DNA of 64,000 nucleotides from Lentisphaeria bacterium (lineage in GTDB: Bacteria > Verrucomicrobiota > Lentisphaeria > Victivallales > UBA1829). A program made the position numbers and the translations under genes. The notes beneath the pieces are model-generated. The model was not told the DNA's origin. It did no database searches and worked only from the letters and a program-made list of their open reading frames with translations. Where the stretch lies: NCBI GenBank assembly GCA_017541665.1, contig JAFXYP010000073.1, positions 46,684 to 110,683 on the forward strand, given 5' to 3'. Shown here one piece after another: positions 34,238-42,354 of the stretch (position 1 is the stretch's first letter; each line of letters begins with the position of its first letter).

Positions 34238-35463
34238 GGGAGCACCTCCGGTGCCGCGGAGCGTTTCAGCGAGAGTCCGAACCGGGCAGAGATCTCCTCG
34301 GGATCGGCGTCCAGGCCCGCGCGGTGGAGCGTTTCGAGGATCCCCGCGAAGACGGCGCGGTCCTCCTGTGCGGAGTTGCGGAAACGCAGGACCGGGACAG
34401 CCGCGGCGCCGCCGAAGTTGAACCTGGTCCACGGGACGGCGAGCTGTGTGCGGATGGTCGATTCCAGCGCGCGGGCATCGGCTTCCAGCAGGTCGCCGCG
34501 TACGCGGGACTGGGCGTCGCCGCCGGAGAGCCCGCCGGATTCGGACGAGCTGGCGAGCTGGCCGAGGATGACCTTCGTAATCGCCCTGGACGTGTACTCC
34601 AGGAGCTTGAAATAGACGTCGCCGCCCGAATTCGACGCCTGGAGCAGCTCAAGTTCGGTCGATTTCGTGAACACGCCGCCGCCGTTCGGCCCGAAGCTTC
34701 GGATCAGGTTCCGCATCACGCCGCGTTCGTTTTCCCACGCGTTGCGGTCGACCTTCGCCACCACGAACGGCATGCCGTAGCGTTCGACGAACGACACGAG
34801 GTCCTTCACCGGGTAATTCTGGAACACGTGCAGCCAGATCAGCGTCCTGATGAGCCCGGCGCGCGCCGGATCGCCCACGCCGCCGTGCGTGTGGACGATG
34901 AACTTCGCGGGCGGCAGGGGAACGCCGGACCGTTCGTCGTCCGTCACGAGAAGCGGCGTTTCCGAGTTGCGGAACGTGAAGTGCCATGCGCCGACGGGAC
35001 GGAATCCCGCCAGCGAACCGCCCGCGCCCCATACGATCTCCGCCGCGGACAGTGGCGCGATGACGGCGTCCATCAGATGGCCGGCGAGTTCATGGAACGA
35101 AGCGAGACCCGGTTCGTCGCCGGCAGTTTTCAAAGCCTCCTCGAACGCAATCGCGGCATCCTTCGAAGCCGGACGGCTGTCGCCGGGCTCGACGCCCCAT
35201 TCCAGGCCGGTGAGTGCGCTTTTCCGCACCTGCATCGCCAGGATGACTTCCCAGTTGCGTTCCTGGATCTCGCGGGCGGCGACGGCGAGTTCCGCGATGT
35301 CGCCTTCGTTCGCGGCCTCCAGAATGCGCGTGACGTTCGCCGGCGTGTATTCGGACATCTGGAGCCAGCGGCTGCGTTCCCCGGGATCGGCGGCAATCCA
35401 ACGGCCCGGCGCAGGCATCCCGCCGCTTCTTTCGGCGGTTCGGGCGGAGTGATTCAGTTTCAT
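34234..35463 (-). CDS. Mu-like phage portal protein (DUF935, Gp29 type)
   Basis: 409 residues from the ATG at 35463 (MKLNHSARTAERS). The sequence follows DUF935 portals: WEVILAMQVRKSALTGLEWGVEPG, the FHELAGHLMDAVIAPLSAAEIVW block, DLVSFVERYGMPFVVAKVD, and the late VILGQLASSSESGG followed by AQSRVRGDLLEADARALESTI, the typical G-x-(L)-(T/S) and R-x-x-x-x-E-AD region. Portals form the ring through which DNA enters the capsid. Mu gp29 is about 500 residues, so this is somewhat short. It lies between a Gp27-like protein and a small tail-type protein; the large terminase that normally precedes it is absent. Confidence 0.85.
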   Translation of the reverse strand: MKLNHSARTAERSGGMPAPGRWIAADPGERSRWLQMSEYTPANVTRILEAANEGDIAELAVAAREIQERNWEVILAMQVRKSALTGLEWGVEPGDSRPASKDAAIAFEEALKTAGDEPGLASFHELAGHLMDAVIAPLSAAEIVWGAGGSLAGFRPVGAWHFTFRNSETPLLVTDDERSGVPLPPAKFIVHTHGGVGDPARAGLIRTLIWLHVFQNYPVKDLVSFVERYGMPFVVAKVDRNAWENERGVMRNLIRSFGPNGGGVFTKSTELELLQASNSGGDVYFKLLEYTSRAITKVILGQLASSSESGGLSGGDAQSRVRGDLLEADARALESTIRTQLAVPWTRFNFGGAAAVPVLRFRNSAQEDRAVFAGILETLHRAGLDADPEEISARFGLSLKRSAAPEVLP

Positions 35464-35500
35464 GATCGGATTCCTTATTGGTTGGAGTTTGAAAGGCGTT

Positions 35501-36127
35501 TTACGGTTTGATGCCGAGGATCGAGGACAGGCGGTCGGCGACCTCGGCTCCGTCCACGCGGGACCATTCGTTCCGGCGACGGTCAAGCAGTTCGTTGTAT
35601 TGCATGCGGGCGCGTTCCAGCGCCTCGCGGAGCATCACGTTTTCCTCGGACAACGCTGCGACGCGTTTCCGCAGGACGGTGTTCTGTCCGTCCGAAACGG
35701 ATTTCGACAGTGTGACAGCCGAGCGGACGAGGCGTTCGATCGTCTTCGGATCGTCCGTCGTGGCGTCGGTGCATTCGCGGACGAGTTTCAGCAGGTCGAT
35801 CTTCAATTCCTCCGCGATGGCGCTGGTCGCCTCGCAGTCGCGAAGCAGGGCGGCGGACAGCCGGACCTCCTCGTATGCCAGGTGGACTTTCTCCCGTTCC
35901 TCGGCGATCGTTTTGAACTCACGCGTGTTTTTGAAGCGCGAGATTGCGGCGGACGTCAGCGTCAATCCAAGCGAACTCAAGGTGCCCGTCACTTCGGGGT
36001 TGCCGAGCACGGCCTGGCTCGTCGCCCCCTCCAGGAGCAGACATGCGATCCGGTATCTGAGCCGGAATGGAAGCCGTCCGAACTGGGACGGCGGTTTCGT
36101 TTTCTTTTTCTTTCCGGGCAAGCCCAT
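35501..36127 (-). CDS. Mu-like Gp27/DUF3486-type phage protein (small-terminase-like)
   Basis: 208 residues. The N-terminus is basic (MGLPGKKKKTKPPSQ), then FGRLPFRLRYRIACLLLEGATSQAV and LTLTSAAISRFKNTREFKTI, a helix-turn-helix-like beginning as in DUF3486 proteins of Mu-like phages. A long coiled coil follows (about 75-185). Mu Gp27 is thought to be the small terminase subunit, which recognises DNA for packaging. A strong Shine-Dalgarno (AAGGAGGGG) lies 4 bases before the ATG. First gene of the three-gene phage module. Confidence 0.65.
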   Translation of the reverse strand: MGLPGKKKKTKPPSQFGRLPFRLRYRIACLLLEGATSQAVLGNPEVTGTLSSLGLTLTSAAISRFKNTREFKTIAEEREKVHLAYEEVRLSAALLRDCEATSAIAEELKIDLLKLVRECTDATTDDPKTIERLVRSAVTLSKSVSDGQNTVLRKRVAALSEENVMLREALERARMQYNELLDRRRNEWSRVDGAEVADRLSSILGIKP

Positions 36128-36275
36128 GGCCCCTCCTTTTTTGAATCATTCTCTCAAAAAAGAGGCCGGATCGGGGAAAATCGGACGTTGCGGAATTGTA
36201 TTGTCCTGAATCTGAATTGTTTACGGGTGACATGTTTTCGGACGCCGCAGGAGGGGCGGCAGCATTTTTCCGGGC

Positions 36276-36308
36276 AAAAAAAACGGGCAGGCCGGTGTGG
36301 CCTGCCCG
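36276..36308 (-). terminator. Intrinsic terminator of the 36339-38312 gene
   Basis: A perfect 10-bp stem CGGGCAGGCC/GGCCTGCCCG with a 5-nt loop, followed on the minus strand by eight T, 30 bases past the stop. Confidence 0.88.
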
Positions 36309-36338
36309 GATGGTGCGATCCGTCTGAATCCGCGCGGA

Positions 36339-38312
36339 TTACTTTTTATATTCCTTGGCGAAAACGAGATTGGTGACTTTGTCTCTGGCCTTGTCATAGT
36401 AGAAGACGAGGGTGCCGGAGACTTTCTGTCCCTTCCAGTTGAACGCATAGGGGAGCACAGTGTTTCCGCCGTCGTCCTTCGCGAGCTTGACGCGGGAATA
36501 GACGTAGGGGAGATCGTCGGAGGAAACCGCGTTCTCGTACGACTCGGCCTTGGCGATGGCTTCCTTCAGCTCCGCGGCAGCTTCATCGCGGGCCTCCTGA
36601 AGTTCGCCGCGATCATCGTCTTCGCCCGCGTCCTTCAGATTTGCATCGGCCTTGTTGAACGCCTTTTCGGCGTCCTTCACGGCAGCCTGGGCGGCCGCGA
36701 TCTCGTCGGCGTCGATGATCTGCTGCGGCTTCGTCTTGCCGGAGAAGATGTTGTTGAACGCCGCGGAATTCACGCCCCTGTCTTCGGCGGCATGGCCGTA
36801 CTGTTCGGTGAGGGAGTCCTTGAAGCGGAGGAAATCCTGCCTGGAGCAGTCTTTCATGATGAAGACGACCTTGGAGAGGCTGTTGGAGACGTACACGAGA
36901 TCGATGCTGGCGGGTTCCCCGGCGATTCCGACGTCCAGTCCTTCCGGCGGGAAGCTGATGATGTCGCGTCCGAGAGCGGGCTTGATGTACGGGAATTCCG
37001 GTTCCTGCCAGAGGGCATAACGGGAATCGGCGATGGTGAAGCCCCAGCAGGCGTTCTTGTAGCCGCAGTCGGCGTCGATGCCGGCGTAGTTCTCGTTGGC
37101 ATCCTGTTTCTGCTGCTCGGCCTTGGCGAGGACGGATTTGTGCTTCGCCTTGGATTCTTCGTTGTCGTCGATCTTGATGGCATCGTTCACACGGGAACTT
37201 CCGGTCTTGACCGTGTCGTTCTGTTTGCCGGTTTCGACGGCCGGGGTTTCGTCGACAGGATCGTCCTCCTGCTCGTTGTCATCGATGGCGGCGACCGTAG
37301 TGGCGGGCTTGGGCGGCTGCTGTTGCGAGCCGGCGTTCGGTTTCGAACGTTTCTTGTCCCTGAGGACACGGTCGATGTAGTTCTTGCAGAGCTCCTGCGC
37401 CGTGGACCAGTCGCCGGTCTGCGGGTCGTAGATGTAGCCGGCGGTCTCGTTGCGCTTGAAGATCTCGTTTTTGAATTTGTCGTAGTAGTCCTGGATCTTT
37501 TCGATCTGGAGGCGCTTGATCAGATGGTTGTGCGTCTCAATATAACGGGCCCGCATGGTCTTGTTCATCTGGGGATCGAACTTGGAACGGGTCTCGTCGT
37601 TGAGGTCGACGAGGTTGATGACCTTGTCTTCGACCGTGATGGCGTTATCCGTGATGCGGTAGACCGTGCCTTTGACGGAGAAATGCTTCGGACCCATGTT
37701 GTAGTTCACGACGACCTTGTCGCCGATCTTGTGAATCGGGTATTCCGCAGCGGCTTCGGCTTCCACGACACTGGCGTATTTCTTCTCGTCGGCGCCGAAT
37801 TCTTCCTCGACCTTTTTCTTCGCCTTGTCGTTCAACGCCTGGGTGTCGATTTTTTCGAGGGGAACGGAGGGGACCAGCGGCATGTGTTCCTTGATCTTTT
37901 CCCTGATTTCGATGACCGTGGCCGGATCGGAGAGGTCGTCGGTGGCGGCATAGCCGTCGACCGTGACCCTGATGAGGTCGGTGCGCTGTTTCGAGAGCGT
38001 GTATTTCTGGGCTTCCTGAAGAGCCTTGTCGTTCTTCGCCGTATTGGTTTTTGCCGTGGCCGCGGCGCCGGTCCTGGCTGCCGTGCCTGCAGCGGGATTG
38101 GCCTTTGCCGTGCCCGGGGCGCCCATTGCTCCCGGCATCCCCATTGCACCCGGTGCGCCCGGCATGCCTGCTCCTCCCGGCTGGAATCCGGGATTGCGGC
38201 CCATTCCTCCCGGCATTCCCTGCGGGAGATTCCCCTGTGCGGTCACGGGGACGGACAACAGCATGCAGCCTGCGGCAAGCATGCTTCCAAAAACCCATGC
38301 AGTCTTCTTCAT
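36339..38312 (-). CDS. Secreted protein with collagen-like N-terminus, unknown function
   Basis: 657 residues. The signal peptide ends near PVTAQG (about 26). A Gly/Pro/Met-rich low-complexity stretch follows (about 28-70; GMPGAPGAMG-type units), resembling short collagen-like or adhesive sequence. Then come an Ala/Thr/Lys-rich linker, a first domain (about 100-290; YPIHKIGDKVVVNYN, KGTVYRITDNAITVEDKVINL, an SH3-like beta pattern), a variable acidic linker (about 310-400), a second domain (about 420-540; ACWGFTIADSRY, SIDLVYVSNSLSKVVFIM), a helical Ala/Glu-rich stretch (about 550-605) and a beta-type end. No family was recognised. The gene is single, with its own terminator. Confidence 0.8.
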   Translation of the reverse strand: MKKTAWVFGSMLAAGCMLLSVPVTAQGNLPQGMPGGMGRNPGFQPGGAGMPGAPGAMGMPGAMGAPGTAKANPAAGTAARTGAAATAKTNTAKNDKALQEAQKYTLSKQRTDLIRVTVDGYAATDDLSDPATVIEIREKIKEHMPLVPSVPLEKIDTQALNDKAKKKVEEEFGADEKKYASVVEAEAAAEYPIHKIGDKVVVNYNMGPKHFSVKGTVYRITDNAITVEDKVINLVDLNDETRSKFDPQMNKTMRARYIETHNHLIKRLQIEKIQDYYDKFKNEIFKRNETAGYIYDPQTGDWSTAQELCKNYIDRVLRDKKRSKPNAGSQQQPPKPATTVAAIDDNEQEDDPVDETPAVETGKQNDTVKTGSSRVNDAIKIDDNEESKAKHKSVLAKAEQQKQDANENYAGIDADCGYKNACWGFTIADSRYALWQEPEFPYIKPALGRDIISFPPEGLDVGIAGEPASIDLVYVSNSLSKVVFIMKDCSRQDFLRFKDSLTEQYGHAAEDRGVNSAAFNNIFSGKTKPQQIIDADEIAAAQAAVKDAEKAFNKADANLKDAGEDDDRGELQEARDEAAAELKEAIAKAESYENAVSSDDLPYVYSRVKLAKDDGGNTVLPYAFNWKGQKVSGTLVFYYDKARDKVTNLVFAKEYKK

Positions 38313-38407
38313 CTTTTTTATTCCTTATATCGAGGTTTATGGATCGTATGGATGGAGCATTCCCCGACTGGTTTCGAAAAAAACTCGGGAAACATTCATA
38401 CTTTAAC

Positions 38408-38436
38408 TTGATTCTTGCAAGTTTTCAAGCTATAAT
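38408..38436 (+). promoter_or_regulatory. Promoter of rnhC
   Basis: TTGATT (38408-38413), 17-nt spacer, TATAAT (38431-38436), among the best promoters in the window. Leader about 75 nt with a T9-G-A8 tract at 38451-38468. Confidence 0.65.
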
Positions 38437-38517
38437 AGAAAAGTTTTGGCTTTTTTTTTGAAAAAAAACCAGTTTTGCCGTCATTTCTTTTCAAAAACTG
38501 TCATAGGAACCGCTGCC

Positions 38518-39444
38518 GTGAGTGGAAAAACATGTTTCGTCGCGACCCTGACCCCCGGTCAGATGAAAGCCCTTCGGGAAAACCTTGAAACGATCTCCGC
38601 CTGGGAGTTTTCCGACGGCCCGTACATGCTCTTCAAAGCCTCGCGTGAGAAGACGCAGGTGGCGGCGTACCGGTCCGGCAAACTCGTCGTACAGGGCGCC
38701 GGGACGCAGGAATTCGTCGAGTTCGTTCTGGAACCGCTGATCGGTCTCGCGCAGGACGAATCGGAACCGCCGCCGCTGCTGGAGTTCAAGGACCCGCATG
38801 CCGGGATCGACGAGAGCGGCAAGGGGGATTTCTTCGGGCCGCTGGTCGTGGCGTGCGTGTTCGTGGCGGACCGGGAGACCGCGGACGCGCTGGCGAAGGC
38901 GGGCGTACGGGACTCGAAGGCGATCAAGGACGACTCGAAGATCGCCGCGCTCGCCGAGACGGTCAAAACGACGGTCCGGGGCAAGTTCGGCGTCGTGGTC
39001 ATCGGCCCGGAGGCGTACAACCGCACCTACGAATCCATCGGCAACCTGAACCGGTTCCTGGCATGGGGCCATGCCCGCGCGCTTGAAAATATGCTCAAGT
39101 TCGCGCCCGAGTGCCGCCATGTGATCTCCGATCAGTTCGGAGACAAGCGGCTTGTGGAAAATGCCTTGCTCAAAAACGGTCGCGCCGTCCGACTGGAGCA
39201 GTTCCCCAGGGGTGAACGCGACGTCGCCGTGGCGGCGGCATCCATTCTGGCGCGCGCGGAGTTCGTGCGGCGTCTGGCGAAACTGGAGGAGGAGGCCGGA
39301 TGTCCGCTGCCGAAGGGCGCCGGGACGCAGGTGGACAAAACCGCGAAACAGCTTTTCCTGTCCGGAGGGGAGCCGTTTCTGCGGAAATTCGCGAAGATGC
39401 ATTTTCGAACGGCGCGCAAGGCGATGGGCCTGCCGCTTGACTGA
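38518..39444 (+). CDS. rnhC: Ribonuclease HIII
   Basis: 308 residues from GTG 38518, chosen because an AGGAA ribosome site precedes it and the upstream open sequence is AT-rich leader. The N-terminal domain (about 1-85) is the TBP-like substrate-binding domain that separates HIII from HII. The catalytic domain starts with GIDESGKGDFFGPLVVA (the DESGKGD block gives the D-E pair) and continues with GVRDSKAI, DQFGDKRLV, AVAAASILARAEFV and a final LPKGAG. It removes RNA from RNA/DNA hybrids. It is expressed alone. Confidence 0.95.
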   Translation: MSGKTCFVATLTPGQMKALRENLETISAWEFSDGPYMLFKASREKTQVAAYRSGKLVVQGAGTQEFVEFVLEPLIGLAQDESEPPPLLEFKDPHAGIDESGKGDFFGPLVVACVFVADRETADALAKAGVRDSKAIKDDSKIAALAETVKTTVRGKFGVVVIGPEAYNRTYESIGNLNRFLAWGHARALENMLKFAPECRHVISDQFGDKRLVENALLKNGRAVRLEQFPRGERDVAVAAASILARAEFVRRLAKLEEEAGCPLPKGAGTQVDKTAKQLFLSGGEPFLRKFAKMHFRTARKAMGLPLD

Positions 39445-39595
39445 CGCCGCGCCGGCTTGTCGGGCCGCGCCATGAGTGGCGCACTGCCAACGCGCTTTCG
39501 ATACATGTCGCCGGATCCCGGGATGCCCCGCCCCTTTCGTTTCGGGAAAACAGGAAAAGAATCAGGCGCAAAGCGTTTTTTTTCACGAAAAACGA

Positions 39596-39624
39596 TTGCT
39601 TTTTTTTCCGTGCGATGCTATATT
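39596..39624 (+). promoter_or_regulatory. Promoter of fba
   Basis: TTGCTT (39596-39601), 17-nt spacer, TATATT (39619-39624); an AT-rich tract with an A5/T8 pair lies directly upstream (39575-39592), like an UP element. Confidence 0.65.
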
Positions 39625-39672
39625 GATATGATGCGAATCTTTCAACCCTAATCAATAGGAAAGGACAACCGT

Positions 39673-40647
39673 ATGGTCAACTACAAAGATCTCGGACTGG
39701 TCAACACCCGCGACATGTTCAAAAAGGCGATGGCCGGCCACTATGCGATCCCCGCATTCAACTTCAACAACATGGAACAGCTCCAGGCGATCATCGCCGC
39801 CTGCTCCGAAGAAGAGTCCCCCGTGATCCTCCAGGTCTCCAAGGGCGCCCGCAACTACGCCAACCAGACCCTTCTCCGCTATCTCGCCCAGGGCGCTGTC
39901 GAATACGCCCGCGAAATCGGCGGCGGCAAGGTGATCCCGATCGCTCTTCACCTCGACCACGGCGATTCCTTCGAGCTCTGCCAGAGCTGCATCGAGTTCG
40001 GTTTCTCCTCCGTCATGATCGACGGCTCCTCCAAGTCCTTCGATGACAACGTCGCCCTGACCAAGAAGGTCGTCGAATACGCCCATCAGTTCGATGTGAC
40101 GGTCGAAGGCGAACTCGGCGTCCTCGCCGGCGTCGAAGACGAAGTCAAGGCCGAGCAGCACACCTACACCCGCCCGGAAGAAGTCCAGGCCTTCCTGAAC
40201 GGCACCGGCGTCGACTCCCTCGCCATCTCCATCGGCACCAGCCACGGCGCCTACAAGTTCAAACCCGGCACGGATCCCCGCATCCGCCTCGACATCCTGA
40301 AGCAGATCGAAGAGCGCATCCCCGGATTCCCGATCGTCCTCCACGGCTCCTCCTCCGTCCCGCAGGAATACGTCAAGATGATCAACCAGTACGGCGGCCA
40401 GCTGAAGGACGCCATCGGCATCGGCGAAGACCAGCTTCGCGAAGCCTCCAAGTCCGCCGTCTGCAAGATCAACATCGACTCCGACGGCCGCCTCGCCATG
40501 ACCGCCGGCGTCCGCAAGGTCCTGATGGAAAAGCCCGCGGAATTCGACCCCCGCAAGTATCTCGGCCCCGCCCGCGATATGCTCAAGGAACTCTACAAGC
40601 ACAAAGTCATCAACGTGCTCGGTTCCGCCCATCACGCGTTCGATTGA
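39673..40647 (+). CDS. fba: Class II fructose-1,6-bisphosphate aldolase
   Basis: 324 residues. It splits fructose-1,6-bisphosphate into dihydroxyacetone phosphate and glyceraldehyde-3-phosphate in the cytoplasm. Zinc ligands and phosphate-binding residues are visible: HLDHGDSF (about 93-100), EGELGVLAG (about 141-149), ISIGTSHGAYKF and IVLHGSSSVP, with NIDSDGRLA near the end. Codon use is strongly biased to C-ending codons (CTC, GTC, ATC) beyond its neighbours, as in very highly expressed genes. A strong AGGAAAGGA ribosome site lies 8 bases before the ATG. Confidence 0.97.
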   Translation: MVNYKDLGLVNTRDMFKKAMAGHYAIPAFNFNNMEQLQAIIAACSEEESPVILQVSKGARNYANQTLLRYLAQGAVEYAREIGGGKVIPIALHLDHGDSFELCQSCIEFGFSSVMIDGSSKSFDDNVALTKKVVEYAHQFDVTVEGELGVLAGVEDEVKAEQHTYTRPEEVQAFLNGTGVDSLAISIGTSHGAYKFKPGTDPRIRLDILKQIEERIPGFPIVLHGSSSVPQEYVKMINQYGGQLKDAIGIGEDQLREASKSAVCKINIDSDGRLAMTAGVRKVLMEKPAEFDPRKYLGPARDMLKELYKHKVINVLGSAHHAFD

Positions 40648-40672
40648 TCGCATCGCTTTCTGCGTCATTCGC

Positions 40673-40708
40673 GCCGCTCTCCCTTTCCCGGGGGAGCGGC
40701 TTTTTCTT
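40673..40708 (+). terminator. Intrinsic terminator of fba
   Basis: GCCGCTCTCCC pairs with GGGGGAGCGGC (one wobble) and is followed by TTTTTCTTT. Confidence 0.85.
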
Positions 40709-40740
40709 TCGCAAATTCCCGCCCCCGCGCATCAATTTGC

Positions 40741-40768
40741 TTGATTTTTTCAGATTCTATGCTAAAAT
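40741..40768 (+). promoter_or_regulatory. Promoter of the TRAP transporter operon
   Basis: TTGATT (40741-40746), 16-nt spacer, TAAAAT (40763-40768); leader about 55 nt with an AAAGGA ribosome site. Confidence 0.5.
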
Positions 40769-40831
40769 ATAACAATCATCTGTCACTTTAAATCTCACAT
40801 TTTTCATTTCGAAAGGATAAGATTTCCAGCC

Positions 40832-41860
40832 ATGTCGGAACTTCAAAAGACCCATAAGATGTTTTCGAATCCCATTTCCTGGTGGATTCTCAACATTCTG
40901 ACGACCTGTTTCATCGCCACGGCCATTGCCTCGTTCACGATCCGGTCCGCCCGGACTTCCGGCAATGTCCGTGTCCTCCGCCTGGGGCATGGCCTTTCCG
41001 CCGACCACCCGGTCCATCAGGCCATGCTTCACATGGCGGACCGTCTGAAGGAGCTCTCCGGCAACACGATGGAGCTCCAGATCTATCCCAGCGGGATGAT
41101 CGGCTCGGAGGACGAATGCTTCAAGCAGGCGCAGAACGCGCAGATCGAATTCGCGAAATGCTCCGCCGCCGTGCTTGACGGTTCCGTACCGGAGTTCCAG
41201 GTCGTCGGTGCGCCGTTCCTGTTCCGCGATTCCGACCATTTCTGGGCGGTGATGAACGGCGAGATCGGCAAGTCGCTCCTGAAGAAGATCGACGGTCTGA
41301 TGGGCATCTGCTACTTCGACGCGGGAGCGCGCAGCATCTACACCACGAAGAAGCCCGTTCGCTCCGCCACCGACATGAAGGGCCTGAAGATCCGCACGCA
41401 GAAGAGCTCCATCGCCATGGAGTCGATGGAGGCGCTCGGCGCGTCACCGACCCCGATCTCCTGGGGCGAGCTCTACACTGCATTGTCGCAGGGCACGGTG
41501 GATGCCGCGGAAAACAACATCCCGAGCTTCGTGACCGGACGCCATTTCGAGGTCTGCAAATACTTCACCTTCACGGAGCACCAGCGCGTCCCGGACGTGC
41601 TCGTGATGAGCAAGAAGATCTGGGATTCGCTCACCCCGGAGCAGCAGGGCTGGATCGAACAGGCCGCTGCCGATGCGAACGTCTACCAGCGGGAGGCCTG
41701 GCGCAAGTCCGAGGCCGCCAACGAGGAGATCGCACGCAAGGCGGGCGTCGAGTTCATCAACGTCGACCGGGAGCGGTTCATGGAGCTTTCGAAGCCGGTC
41801 TACGAGGCGTTCCCCAAGGAACTGCGTGAGCTGGCCGAACGGATCAAGGAGGTCAAGTGA
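40832..41860 (+). CDS. dctP: TRAP transporter solute-binding protein (DctP family)
   Basis: 342 residues. The N-terminal hydrophobic helix (about 16-38) follows a charged start and serves as signal or anchor. The mature part is a TRAP-type binding protein: RLGHGLSADHPVHQAMLHMADRLKELSGNTMELQIYPSGMIGSEDECF at its start is typical, followed by KGLKIRTQKSS, whose Arg binds the substrate carboxylate in the family, and later TVDAAENNIPSF. It delivers a carboxylate or sugar acid to the DctQM permease. The stop overlaps the dctQ start by one base. Confidence 0.93.
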   Translation: MSELQKTHKMFSNPISWWILNILTTCFIATAIASFTIRSARTSGNVRVLRLGHGLSADHPVHQAMLHMADRLKELSGNTMELQIYPSGMIGSEDECFKQAQNAQIEFAKCSAAVLDGSVPEFQVVGAPFLFRDSDHFWAVMNGEIGKSLLKKIDGLMGICYFDAGARSIYTTKKPVRSATDMKGLKIRTQKSSIAMESMEALGASPTPISWGELYTALSQGTVDAAENNIPSFVTGRHFEVCKYFTFTEHQRVPDVLVMSKKIWDSLTPEQQGWIEQAAADANVYQREAWRKSEAANEEIARKAGVEFINVDRERFMELSKPVYEAFPKELRELAERIKEVK

Positions 41861-42351
41861 TGCGGCATTTCCATAACATCATGGTCAAGACCCTGAGCTT
41901 CCTGCTGGAGGCCAGCATGGCGGTGCTCGTGCTGGACGTGCTCCTCGGCGTCGTCTCCCGTTACGTCGTGGGGCGCCAGGTGTCCTGGACCGAGGAGCTC
42001 GCCTGCCTCCTGCTCGTGTGGTCTTCCTTCTTCGGCATTGCGCTGGCGTTCAACTCCCGCTCCCACCTCGGCATCGACCTTATCGTGAATATGATGGGCG
42101 ACGCCCCGCGCAAGACGGCGGCGACGATCGCGCACCTCGTGACGCTCACGTTCACCGTCGTGGCGTTCCTCTACGGCGGCTGCTTCCTGCTGCACAAGGC
42201 CATGTTCGTCACGCGGAACGTGATGCCCGCGCTTCAGATCCCGGATGCGGTAATGTATCTGCCGATCCCGGTCTGCGGCCTCTTCATCCTCTATTTCGAA
42301 ATCCGCAATTTCGCCGCCGATCTCCGCGGCACGGACGAAAAGGAGGCGTGA
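41860..42351 (+). CDS. dctQ: TRAP transporter small membrane subunit (DctQ family)
   Basis: 163 residues from ATG 41860 (TGATG overlap with dctP). Four membrane helices, with RYVVGRQVSWTEELACLLLVWSSFFG around 30-55 matching the DctQ consensus (R-Y-V-x-x-x-x-x-W-x-EE-x-A-x-x-x-x-x-W). It forms the small subunit of the sodium-driven permease. Confidence 0.93.
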   Translation: MRHFHNIMVKTLSFLLEASMAVLVLDVLLGVVSRYVVGRQVSWTEELACLLLVWSSFFGIALAFNSRSHLGIDLIVNMMGDAPRKTAATIAHLVTLTFTVVAFLYGGCFLLHKAMFVTRNVMPALQIPDAVMYLPIPVCGLFILYFEIRNFAADLRGTDEKEA

Positions 42352-42354
42352 ACT

